This document shows positions 39,195 through 47,739 of a DNA stretch of 64,000 nt, piece after piece (the first letter of the stretch is position 1; each line of letters starts with the position of its first letter). Under the pieces are notes generated by a model. That model was not told the origin of the DNA and did not search any database. It worked only from the letters and a program-made list of their open reading frames with translations. A program made the translations under genes and the position numbers. This DNA is from Pseudomonas putida (GTDB lineage Bacteria > Pseudomonadota > Gammaproteobacteria > Pseudomonadales > Pseudomonadaceae): assembly GCF_028682455.1 (NCBI RefSeq), contig NZ_JANHLD010000002.1, positions 1,054,001 through 1,118,000 of the forward strand. The letters run 5' to 3'.

Positions 39195-40754
39195 ATGATC
39201 AGTGCCGCTGTCGAACCCAACGTAGAGCATTTCACCCCGGACAACCGCGAGCCGCTGGCCACGCATATCAGCACGACAGCCAAGGCACCCGACGCCGACT
39301 CCCGGCACAATCCGCATAAACGCAAAGTGTTGTTCGTGACCTCCGAAATCGCCGATCTGGTCAAGACCGGCGGCCTGGGCGATGTTTCCGCCGCCCTGCC
39401 GCGGGCGATGCGTCACCTGCACGATGTGCGGGTGCTGATCCCGGGTTATCCGCAGGTGCTGGAAAGCGAATACCCGATTCACCTGGTGGGAGAGCTGGGT
39501 GGGCATGCGGCATTGCCGCCCTGCAAGATCGGGCGCATGGACCTGGCCGACGGCCTGGTGATCTATGTGCTGATCTGCCCCGAGTTGTACCAGCGCGAAG
39601 GCACTCCCTATGGTGCCAACAATGGTCGTGACTGGCCTGACAATCACATCCGCTTTGCCCGCCTGGGCCTGGCCGCCGCTGAAATCGCCGCCGGCGAAGG
39701 CATGGTGCACTGGAAGCCCGACCTGGTGCATGCCCATGACTGGCCCGCAGGACTGGCCCCGGCCTATATGCACTGGCGCGGCCTGCAGACCCCTACCCTG
39801 TTCACCATCCACAACCTGGCGTACCAGGGCGTGGTCAGCCGTGCCTGCTGCCCGGAACTCGCCATCCCCAACCATGCCTTGCAACAGGAAGGCATGGAGT
39901 TCTACGGCAAGCTGTCGTTCCTCAAGGCGGGCCTGGCCTACTCCAGCCACATCACCACGGTCAGCGCCACCTACGCCCGGGAGATCACCACCCCGGACTT
40001 TGGCTGCGGCCTGGATGGCTTTCTCGGCAGCAAGGCCCAGCAAGGCCTGCTCAGCGGCATACCCAATGGCATCGACGAAAGCTGGGATTCTGCCAGCGAC
40101 CCGCACCTGGCCCACCCGTTCAGCCTCAACGACTGGGACGGCAAGGCGGCCAACAGCCGCCAGGTTCGTGAGCTGTTCGAACTCGAACCGTCCACCGGCC
40201 CGCTGTTCGCCGTGGTGTCGCGGCTGGTCTACCAGAAGGGCCTGGACCTGACCCTGGGCGTGGCCGACGACATCGTCAGCCAAGGTGGCCAGATTGCGAT
40301 CATCGGCCGCGGCGAGCCGGAAGAAGAACACGCCATGCGCGAGTTGGCGCTGCGCCACCCAGGCAAGATCGGCGTGCGCATCGGCTTCAATGAAACCGAT
40401 GCCCGGCGCATGTTCGCAGGCAGCGATTTCCTCCTGATGCCGTCGCGCTACGAGCCCTGCGGCCTGAGCCAGATGTACGCCCAGCGCTTCGGCTCGCTGC
40501 CGGTGGCGCGCAATACCGGCGGGCTGGCCGACACTATCGACGACGGCGTCACCGGGTTTCTGTTCGACGAGTCCACCGTCGAAAGCTACCGCCAGGCCCT
40601 GAGCCGCGCCTTCTATGTCTATGCCAAGAAGGACTTGCTCAACGCCATGCGCTGCCTGGCCATGACCCAGCCGTTCAACTGGTGCCAGGCGGTCGAACCC
40701 TATGCACGGCTGTACGAGGAACTGGTCGAGCGGGCCCGGGTGACGGGCCGCTGA
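39195..40754 (+). CDS. glgA: glycogen (alpha-glucan) synthase
   Basis: This 519-residue GT5 glycosyltransferase extends linear alpha-1,4-glucan from ADP-glucose. It has the sugar-nucleotide loop FVTSEIADLVKTGGLGDVSA (KTGGLGD), LVHAHDWPAGLAPAYMHWRG, TIHNLAYQGVVSRACCPEL and the C-terminal E-x7-E region MPSRYEPCGLSQMYAQRFGS. The start at 39195 (MISAAVEPNVEHF) follows GGAGAG 6 bases upstream; the first 50 residues are a Pseudomonas-type N-terminal extension. It heads the plus-strand operon with treZ, malQ, treY and the DUF2934 gene. Work on Pseudomonas indicates that GlgA supplies glucan for TreY/TreZ trehalose synthesis. No glgC lies in the window, so the ADP-glucose source is not shown. Confidence 0.95.
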   Translation: MISAAVEPNVEHFTPDNREPLATHISTTAKAPDADSRHNPHKRKVLFVTSEIADLVKTGGLGDVSAALPRAMRHLHDVRVLIPGYPQVLESEYPIHLVGELGGHAALPPCKIGRMDLADGLVIYVLICPELYQREGTPYGANNGRDWPDNHIRFARLGLAAAEIAAGEGMVHWKPDLVHAHDWPAGLAPAYMHWRGLQTPTLFTIHNLAYQGVVSRACCPELAIPNHALQQEGMEFYGKLSFLKAGLAYSSHITTVSATYAREITTPDFGCGLDGFLGSKAQQGLLSGIPNGIDESWDSASDPHLAHPFSLNDWDGKAANSRQVRELFELEPSTGPLFAVVSRLVYQKGLDLTLGVADDIVSQGGQIAIIGRGEPEEEHAMRELALRHPGKIGVRIGFNETDARRMFAGSDFLLMPSRYEPCGLSQMYAQRFGSLPVARNTGGLADTIDDGVTGFLFDESTVESYRQALSRAFYVYAKKDLLNAMRCLAMTQPFNWCQAVEPYARLYEELVERARVTGR

Positions 40755-40770
40755 GGACGAGGTGGCAGGT

Positions 40771-42549
40771 ATGCCCTTGAGGTCAGATCAGATCGCGACC
40801 CACGGGGCCGTGATGCTTGACAGTGAAACCGTCCGCTTCGCGCTGTGGGCACCCGATGCCCACCGTGTCGAGGTGTGCCTGGAGCCGGACGTGCGCCATG
40901 CCCTCGAGCGCGGCGCCGACGGTTGGTTCAGCGCGCGCCTGCCGGGCAGCGCCGGCAGGCGCTATCGGTACTGCATCGACGGCGACCTGCAAGTGGCCGA
41001 CCCTGCCTCGCGCTTTCAACCCGAAGGCGTGCATGGCCCCAGCCAGCTCGTCGACCTTGCCCGCTATCCCTGGCAGCACACCCACTGGCGCGGCCGCCCC
41101 TGGCACGAGGCAGTGATCTACGAGGTACACGTGGGCCTCATGGGCGGCTACACGCAGCTGATCGAGCATCTGCCGCGCCTGGCCGACATGGGTGTGACCG
41201 CACTCGAATTGATGCCCCTGGGGCAGTTCCCCGGCGAGCGCAACTGGGGCTATGACGGCGTGCTGCCTTTTGCCCCACAGCACAGCTACGGCACGCCCGA
41301 GCAACTGTGCCAGCTGATCGACCAGGCCCACGGCCACGGCCTGATGGTGATGGTGGATGTGATCTACAACCACTTCGGCCCCGACGGCAACTACCTGAAC
41401 CACTACGCACAGGGTTTCTTTCGCCAGGACCGGCACACGCCCTGGGGCGCGGCCATCGACTTTCGCAGGTCGCAGGTGCGCGATTTTTTCATCGAGAACG
41501 CCTTGATGTGGCTGCACGACTACCGCGTCGACGGCCTGCGCCTGGACGCCGTGCATGCCATCGGGCATCCCGAGTACCTGCGCGAGTTCAGCCAGCGGGT
41601 TCGCCAGACCCTTCCGGCAGACCGACAAGTGTGGCTGGTGCTAGAGAACGAGCACAACCAGGCGCACCTGCTCGAGCAGGCCTACGACGGCCAATGGAAT
41701 GATGACGGCCACAACGCCCTGCACGTGTTGCTCACCGGCGAGCAGGAGGCCTATTACGCCGACTACCGCCAGGCGACCATCCAGAAGCTGGCCCGCTGCC
41801 TGAGCCAGGGTTTCGTGTTCCAGGGCGAAGCGGACCGAACGGGTCGACCGCGTGGCGAACCCAGCGACCACCTGCCACCCAGCGCCTTTGTGTTGTTCTT
41901 GCAGAATCACGACCAGGTCGGCAACCGCGCCCTGGGTGAACGCCTCACCCGGCTGTGTTCGCCCCAGGCCCTGCGGGCCGCTACCACCCTGCTGTTGCTG
42001 TCACCGATGGTCCCGCTGCTGTTCATGGGGGAAGAATGGGGCAGCGATACGCCGTTCCTGTTTTTCACCGACCACCACGATGAACTGGCCGATGCCGTGC
42101 GCGAGGGCCGACGGTCCGAGTTCGCCGGCTTCAAAGCCTACGCCGACCCTGTGCAACGGGCTGCGATTCCCGACCCCAATGCCCTGTCCACCTACCGTGC
42201 TTCACGCCTGCAGGTAACGGACGACCCACAGCAACCCTGGCAGGCCTTTTACCGCCAGCTGTTGCACCTGCGCCACCAGCACATCGTCGCCCTCTTGCCC
42301 GGCTGCCGCGCAGAAGGCGCCGAAGTGATCGGCGACAAGGCCCTGAGCGCACGCTGGCAGTTGGCCGATGGCCGCACCCTGCGCATCGACCTCAACCTCG
42401 GCCCGCTGGCAGTGCCCTGCAGCCTGCCCCCGGCCTCGACGCACCTGTATGCCTGTGCCAGCGAGCCCCTGTCCAGCGAACACCTGCCCCCCTACTCCAC
42501 CCTGGTCAGCCTGCTGCCCAAACCTTTGCCGGAGCCTGACCATGACTGA
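40771..42549 (+). CDS. treZ: malto-oligosyltrehalose trehalohydrolase
   Basis: TreZ releases trehalose from maltooligosyl-trehalose made by TreY. This GH13 enzyme of 592 residues has an N-terminal CBM48-like domain (SETVRFALWAPDAHRVEVCL), then the barrel with ERNWGYDGVLPFAPQHSYG, nucleophile Asp in [19 protein letters not shown], acid Glu in LVLENEHNQAHLL and the third Asp in FLQNHDQVGNRALGERL. I prefer the ATG at 40771 (MPLRSDQIATHG) because a GAGG ribosome site fits; a GTG three codons earlier at 40762 is a possible alternative. It overlaps malQ by 8 bases. Confidence 0.93.
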   Translation: MPLRSDQIATHGAVMLDSETVRFALWAPDAHRVEVCLEPDVRHALERGADGWFSARLPGSAGRRYRYCIDGDLQVADPASRFQPEGVHGPSQLVDLARYPWQHTHWRGRPWHEAVIYEVHVGLMGGYTQLIEHLPRLADMGVTALELMPLGQFPGERNWGYDGVLPFAPQHSYGTPEQLCQLIDQAHGHGLMVMVDVIYNHFGPDGNYLNHYAQGFFRQDRHTPWGAAIDFRRSQVRDFFIENALMWLHDYRVDGLRLDAVHAIGHPEYLREFSQRVRQTLPADRQVWLVLENEHNQAHLLEQAYDGQWNDDGHNALHVLLTGEQEAYYADYRQATIQKLARCLSQGFVFQGEADRTGRPRGEPSDHLPPSAFVLFLQNHDQVGNRALGERLTRLCSPQALRAATTLLLLSPMVPLLFMGEEWGSDTPFLFFTDHHDELADAVREGRRSEFAGFKAYADPVQRAAIPDPNALSTYRASRLQVTDDPQQPWQAFYRQLLHLRHQHIVALLPGCRAEGAEVIGDKALSARWQLADGRTLRIDLNLGPLAVPCSLPPASTHLYACASEPLSSEHLPPYSTLVSLLPKPLPEPDHD

Positions 42550-44611
42550 CGCACACCTGCAGGAACTAGCAACGCTTGCCGGGCTTTCAGTGGAGTGGAT
42601 CGACGCCAACGGACACCCGCAGCGCGTCAGTGATGACGCCTTGCGCCTGGTCCTGGCCGGGCTCGGCCACCCGGCCGACGACCCACAGGCCATCGCCGCA
42701 AGCCTGGCCGCGCTGAGAACCGCCCACGACGCCCGGCACCTGCCGCCGCTATTCACCGCCGATGAACACCAGGCCCTGGACCTGTCTGCCTACTTTGCCC
42801 CTGCCAGCCCCGTCGCGGTGCAGCGCGAGGACGGCAGCCAGCAGCAGCTGCAATTGGATGCGCAGGCAGCCTTGCCCGCGGGATTGCCCATCGGCTACCA
42901 CCAGGTCGAAATCGACGGCCAGCGCTTTACCCTGGCCGTCGCCCCCACCCGCTGCTTCAGCCTTGGCGATGCGCTGGATACGCCAACACCCCGCTGCTGG
43001 GGCATCAGCGCGCAACTCTACAGCCTGCGCCGTGCCGGCGATGGCGGCTTCGGCGATTGCCAGGCGCTGGAGCAACTGGCGCGCAGCGCTGCCGAACGGG
43101 GCGCCGATGCCCTCGCCATCAGCCCGCTGCATGCCATGTTCGCCAGCGACACACAGCGCTACAGCCCCTACTCACCTTCCAGCCGCTTGTTCCTCAACAG
43201 CCTGTACGCCAACCCATCGGTGATCTTGGGTGATCGCGTCGTGCGGGTGGCCCTCGAGACCCTCGGGCTCGAGTCGAGCGTCGAACAACTCGAGCGCCTA
43301 CCCCTGATCGACTGGCCCCAGGCCGGCGCCGTACGCTACCGATTATTGCAGTTGCTGTTCGATGACTTCATCGACGGCGATCACCCACTGCGGGCCGATT
43401 TCGACAGTTACTGTGCGCAGGCCGGCGATGCACTGGAACAACACTGCCGCTTCGAAGCGTTGCTGGCCGAGGCGCACGCCCGTGGCCTGAGCCACGACTG
43501 GCGGCAATGGCCCGACGCCTGGCACGATCCGCACAGCCCGGAAGTCGCCGCGTTCGCCCGGCAGCATCGCGAGCAGATCCAGTTTCATGCCTTCTGCCAA
43601 TGGCTGATCGAGCGCAGCCTGCAACGGGCCCAGGATGCCGCCCGCAGCAACGGCATGGCCATCGGCCTGATCGCAGACCTGGCCGTCGGCGCCGACGGTG
43701 CCGGCAGCCAGGCCTGGAGCCGCCAGGACGAGCTGCTGGCCGGCCTGAACGTCGGTGCGCCGCCCGATATCCTCAACCGTTCGGGGCAGAACTGGGGCAT
43801 TTGCGCCTTTTCTCCCGAAGGCCTGCGGCGCAACGGCTACCGCGCGTTCATTGAAATGCTGCGGGCCAACTTCGCCCACGCCGGCGGTTTGCGCATCGAC
43901 CACATCATGGGTCTGCAGCGCCTGTGGCTGGTGCCGCTGGGCGCCCATGCCCGCGACGGCGCCTACCTCAATTATCCGCTGGACGACCTGCTGCGCCTGC
44001 TGAGCCTGGAGTCGGTGCGCCACCGCGCCATTGTCCTGGGTGAAGACCTGGGCACCGTGCCGCAAGGCCTGCGCGAAAAGCTTGCGCAGCGCGCCATGCT
44101 CGGCATGCGCGTGCTGCAGTTCGAGCAGGATCCGCCCGGCCACTTCAAACCCATCCTCGACTGGCCGGACAACGCCCTGGCGACCTCCAGCACCCACGAC
44201 CTGCCGCCATTGGCCGGCTGGCTGCAGGCCCGTGACATCGACTGGAACCAGCGCCTGGCGCTGATCGATGACCTCACCGAGCGCCACTGGCGCGAAACCC
44301 GCCAGCAGGAGCACGCAGGCCTGCAGCGCATGCTGGAACACAACTACGGCGCCCTGGCCGACAACGATGCACTGATCGACGCCTGCGTGCGCTTTCTCGG
44401 GCACACCCGTGCCCCGTTGGTGTTGCTGCCGCTGGAAGACCTGCTGGGCGTCGACGAGCAACCCAACCTGCCCGGCACGGTCGACAGCCACCCCAACTGG
44501 CGCCGCCGCTTTGCCCTGCCGGCCAGCGAACTGCTCGACGACGATGATGCCGCTCGACGCCTGGAACTGCTTGCCCAGGCCCGCGAGCAGGCCTGGGAGC
44601 GCGACCGATGA
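42542..44611 (+). CDS. malQ: 4-alpha-glucanotransferase (amylomaltase)
   Basis: This 689-residue GH77 enzyme transfers 1,4-glucan segments between maltooligosaccharides. Key residues are the nucleophile Asp in GGLRIDHIMGLQRLWLVP, acid Glu in VLGEDLGTVPQGLREKL, and the third carboxylate in TSSTHDLPPLAGW. The N-terminal 140 residues form the accessory region seen in long MalQ proteins (EWIDANGHPQRVSDDAL). The ATG at 42542 overlaps treZ by 8 bases, and its stop overlaps treY by four, so the three are translationally linked. It probably recycles short glucans produced by the TreY/TreZ and GlgX enzymes. Confidence 0.95.
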   Translation: MTDAHLQELATLAGLSVEWIDANGHPQRVSDDALRLVLAGLGHPADDPQAIAASLAALRTAHDARHLPPLFTADEHQALDLSAYFAPASPVAVQREDGSQQQLQLDAQAALPAGLPIGYHQVEIDGQRFTLAVAPTRCFSLGDALDTPTPRCWGISAQLYSLRRAGDGGFGDCQALEQLARSAAERGADALAISPLHAMFASDTQRYSPYSPSSRLFLNSLYANPSVILGDRVVRVALETLGLESSVEQLERLPLIDWPQAGAVRYRLLQLLFDDFIDGDHPLRADFDSYCAQAGDALEQHCRFEALLAEAHARGLSHDWRQWPDAWHDPHSPEVAAFARQHREQIQFHAFCQWLIERSLQRAQDAARSNGMAIGLIADLAVGADGAGSQAWSRQDELLAGLNVGAPPDILNRSGQNWGICAFSPEGLRRNGYRAFIEMLRANFAHAGGLRIDHIMGLQRLWLVPLGAHARDGAYLNYPLDDLLRLLSLESVRHRAIVLGEDLGTVPQGLREKLAQRAMLGMRVLQFEQDPPGHFKPILDWPDNALATSSTHDLPPLAGWLQARDIDWNQRLALIDDLTERHWRETRQQEHAGLQRMLEHNYGALADNDALIDACVRFLGHTRAPLVLLPLEDLLGVDEQPNLPGTVDSHPNWRRRFALPASELLDDDDAARRLELLAQAREQAWERDR

Positions 44612-47376
44612 AACCCCTGAGTGCCACCCTGCGCCTGCAGTTCCATGCCGGCTTCAGCCTCGACGATGCGGTGCCCCTGGTGCCCTACTTCGCCCGCCTG
44701 GGCATCAGCCACCTGTACGCCTCCCCCTTGCTCAGCGCCAGGCCCGGCTCGATGCACGGCTACGATGTGGTCGACCCGACCCGGATCAACCCGGAGCTTG
44801 GCGGCGAAGCGGCCCTGCTGCGCCTGGTGGCTGCGCTGCGCCAGCACGGCATGGGCCTGATCCTCGATATCGTCTCCAATCACATGGCCGTGGGCAGCGA
44901 CAACCCCTGGTGGCAAGACCTGCTGACCTGGGGGCGGCGCAGCCGCTATGCGAGGTTCTTCGATATCCAGTGGCACTCCAGCGACCCCTTGCTCGAAGGC
45001 CAGTTGCTGCTGCCTTTCCTAGCCAGCGACTACGGCGCGGTATTGCAGGCAGGTGAGCTGCGACTGCGTTTCGATTCAGCCAATGGCAGTTTTCATGTGC
45101 AGCACCATGAGCACCGCTTTCCCATCAGCCCGACCGACTATGGGCAGATCCTCTGCCTGAGCGACAGCACCGAGGTCCAGGCCCTGGGGATGCGTTTTGT
45201 CGCCCTGCACAGCGCCACGCAAGCCGCCGACAAGGCACCGGGCTTGCAGCAGGAACTGGCGGCACTGGCCGTCGAGCAGCCCATCGATCATCTGCTGCCA
45301 GCCTTCGATGGCCGGAGCGCCGAAGGCTTCGAGCGCCTGCACGGGTTGCTGGAAAGCCAGGCCTATCGTTTGGCCAGCTGGCGCACCGCTGCCGACGACA
45401 TCAACTGGCGGCGCTTTTTCGACATCAACGAACTGGGCGGCCTGCGGATCGAGCGCAGCGAGGTGTTCGAGGCTACCCACCACACCCTGTTCGAGCTGAT
45501 TCGCCGTGGCCTGGTCGACGGCCTGCGGATCGACCACATCGACGGCCTGGCCGATCCACGCGGCTACTGCCGCAAACTGCGCCGGCGTGTCGACCGCCTG
45601 CTGGCCGAGCGACCGTTGACTGCGGCGCTGGAGCACTTCCCGATCTACGTCGAAAAGATTCTCGCCGCCAACGAGCAACTGCACCGCGACTGGGGCGTGG
45701 ACGGCACTACCGGCTACGAATTCATGAACCAGGTCAGCCTGCTGCAGCATGACCCGGCGGGCGAAGCCCGGTTGAGCGAAGCCTGGAGTGCCCTGAGCGA
45801 ACGCCCAGGCTTTGCCGAAGAGGTGCGCCTGGCACGCCAGCAGGTACTCAACGGCAGCCTGGCCGGCGACTTCGAGTCGGTGGCCCAGGCATTGTTGCAA
45901 GTGGCCCGTGACGACCTGATGAGCCGCGACCTGACCCTGGGTGCGATCCGGCGCACGCTGCAGGCGCTGGTCGAGCACTACCCGGTATACCGCACCTACC
46001 TCAATGCCGCGGGCCGCCCGCCGGAGGACGAACCCTTCTTCCAGGCGGCCTTGCAGGGCGCCCGGCAATCCCTGGGCGAAGGCGACTGGGCCGTGCTCGA
46101 CGCCCTGCAGCGCTGGCTGGGTGGGCAACCCTGGCGCAGCCTGCCTGCCGGTCGCACCCGCAAGCACCTGCGCCATGCCTGCATTCGCTTCCAGCAGCTC
46201 ACCTCGCCTACCGCCGCCAAGGCCGTGGAAGACACCGCCTTCTACCGCTCGGCCCTGCTGCTGTCGCGCAACGACGTGGGCTTCGATGCCGAGCGTTTCA
46301 GTGCGCCGGTGGAGGCTTTCCACCACGCCTGCCAGCAACGCCAGCAGCACTTTGCGCTCAACCTGTCGAGCACTGCCACCCACGACCACAAGCGGGGTGA
46401 AGACACCCGCGCGCGCCTGGCGGTATTGAGTGAGCGCAGCGCCTGGCTGGTCAGCCGGATCGGGCACTGGTGCGAACTGGCAACGCCCCTGCGCGCGGAC
46501 CTGGCCGACGGCATCGCCCCGAGCCCTGGCGATGAATGGCTGCTGTACCAGACCCTGCTCGGCAGTTGGCCGTTGAACCTGGACCCGGACGACGCATTGG
46601 CCCTGCAGGGCTACGCACAACGCCTGCAGCAATGGCAACGCAAGGCCCTGCGCGAAGCCAAGCTGCGCAGCAGCTGGAACGCGCCGAACGATGCCTACGA
46701 ACAGGCCTGCCTGAACTTTATCGACGCCCTGTTGCTGGACCCGCAGAACCAGCAACTGCGCCACTCACTGGCCCAGGCCGCAGATACCCTTGCCTGCCCC
46801 GGCGCCCTCAACAGCCTGGGCCAGTGCCTGCTGCGCATGACCGCACCCGGTGTGCCAGACCTGTACCAGGGCAACGAATTCTGGGATTTGAGCCTGGTAG
46901 ACCCGGACAACCGCCGCCCGGTGGATTTTGCCACCCGCCGCCAGGGCCTCGATGAGAGCACCACCGTGGCGCAGTTGCTTGAGGATTGGCGCAGCGGCCG
47001 GGTCAAACAGGCCCTGATCAACCAAGTGCTGAAGCGTCGCCAGGATTACCCCGGACTGTTTGCCGAGGGCCGCTACCTGCCGCTGCAGGTGCGCGGCAGA
47101 CACGCCGAGCGGGTCGTGGCGTTTGCCCGCGTCGGCGACTCGGCACAGGCGATCGTGATCGTCCCACGGCTGGCCTGCGCCTTGCTTGGAGATTCCCCGA
47201 TTCCCTTGATCCCGGCGCAGAACTGGGACGACACACACCTGCTGTTGCCGCCTGCCTTGCCACCTGCCAACTACACGGGACTTTTTGCCACCAGCGTAGT
47301 CACACCCTCAAAGGAGCTGTTACTCAGCGCTGTACTCAAGGAGTTCCCGGTCAACGTATTGATTGATCATGCCTAA
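44608..47376 (+). CDS. treY: malto-oligosyltrehalose synthase
   Basis: TreY isomerises the reducing-end alpha-1,4 bond of maltooligosaccharide to alpha,alpha-1,1, giving maltooligosyl-trehalose. At 922 residues it is a large GH13 enzyme with the family opening ATLRLQFHAGFSLDDAVPLV, ASPLLSARPGSMHGYDVVDP, and LILDIVSNHMAVGSDNPWW. Nucleophile Asp is in GLRIDHIDGLADPRGYCRK, acid Glu in the IYVEKILAANEQLH block, and HD in SSTATHDHKRGEDTRARLA. The ATG overlaps the malQ stop by four bases. Together with TreZ it converts alpha-glucan to trehalose without UDP-glucose. Confidence 0.96.
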   Translation: MKPLSATLRLQFHAGFSLDDAVPLVPYFARLGISHLYASPLLSARPGSMHGYDVVDPTRINPELGGEAALLRLVAALRQHGMGLILDIVSNHMAVGSDNPWWQDLLTWGRRSRYARFFDIQWHSSDPLLEGQLLLPFLASDYGAVLQAGELRLRFDSANGSFHVQHHEHRFPISPTDYGQILCLSDSTEVQALGMRFVALHSATQAADKAPGLQQELAALAVEQPIDHLLPAFDGRSAEGFERLHGLLESQAYRLASWRTAADDINWRRFFDINELGGLRIERSEVFEATHHTLFELIRRGLVDGLRIDHIDGLADPRGYCRKLRRRVDRLLAERPLTAALEHFPIYVEKILAANEQLHRDWGVDGTTGYEFMNQVSLLQHDPAGEARLSEAWSALSERPGFAEEVRLARQQVLNGSLAGDFESVAQALLQVARDDLMSRDLTLGAIRRTLQALVEHYPVYRTYLNAAGRPPEDEPFFQAALQGARQSLGEGDWAVLDALQRWLGGQPWRSLPAGRTRKHLRHACIRFQQLTSPTAAKAVEDTAFYRSALLLSRNDVGFDAERFSAPVEAFHHACQQRQQHFALNLSSTATHDHKRGEDTRARLAVLSERSAWLVSRIGHWCELATPLRADLADGIAPSPGDEWLLYQTLLGSWPLNLDPDDALALQGYAQRLQQWQRKALREAKLRSSWNAPNDAYEQACLNFIDALLLDPQNQQLRHSLAQAADTLACPGALNSLGQCLLRMTAPGVPDLYQGNEFWDLSLVDPDNRRPVDFATRRQGLDESTTVAQLLEDWRSGRVKQALINQVLKRRQDYPGLFAEGRYLPLQVRGRHAERVVAFARVGDSAQAIVIVPRLACALLGDSPIPLIPAQNWDDTHLLLPPALPPANYTGLFATSVVTPSKELLLSAVLKEFPVNVLIDHA

Positions 47377-47394
47377 GCCATCAGGAGCGTCGAG

Positions 47395-47640
47395 ATGAGT
47401 GTCGAAGAAAAACGAATCCGCGAATTTGCCTATCAGATCTGGGAGTCGGAAGGTAAGCCCGAGGGCCAGGAGTCCCGTCACTGGGAAATGGCGCGCAAGC
47501 TGGCCGAAGCCGAAGCCCTGGCACCCAAGGCCACGCCGCGCAAGGTCAAGGCCAAGCCTGCGGCGGCGCCTGAAGTGACGCCGGCCAAACCTGCAGCTGC
47601 CAAAAAACCGCGCACCACGAAAAAGCCGCCGGTGGCCTGA
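47395..47640 (+). CDS. DUF2934 protein with Lys/Ala/Pro-rich tail
   Basis: This 81-residue protein has residues 1-38 (EEKRIREFAYQIWESEGKPE, then GQESRHWEMARKLAEAE) forming the DUF2934 domain, a short amphipathic helical unit often found beside glycogen and trehalose genes. Residues 45-81 are a low-complexity KAKPAAAPEVTPAKPAA-like tail rich in Lys, Ala and Pro, like nucleic-acid or polyanion-binding tails. It starts 18 bases after treY and is probably the last gene of the glgA operon. Function is unknown; its link to glucan metabolism is by neighbourhood only. Confidence 0.85.
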   Translation: MSVEEKRIREFAYQIWESEGKPEGQESRHWEMARKLAEAEALAPKATPRKVKAKPAAAPEVTPAKPAAAKKPRTTKKPPVA

Positions 47641-47645
47641 AATCC

Positions 47646-47712
47646 ATAGCACGGCAAGCCCGCTCCCACACAGGCCCCGCCATCACTTGCAGGAGCGGGC
47701 TTGCCCCGCGAT
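47646..47712. repeat. REP pair before glgX
   Basis: ACGGCAAGCCCGCTCCCACA and GCAGGAGCGGGCTTGCCCCG face each other around about 25 bases. The left arm has small mismatches at its end. It separates the glgA operon from glgX, which suggests a transcript boundary here. Confidence 0.85.
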
Positions 47713-47739
47713 GGCCCAGACACATCGACAAGGAGCCCC

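Noticed and set aside
45076..46764. 562-residue minus-strand frame opposite treY
   Set aside because: TreY is complete on the plus strand with all catalytic motifs; this is a shadow.
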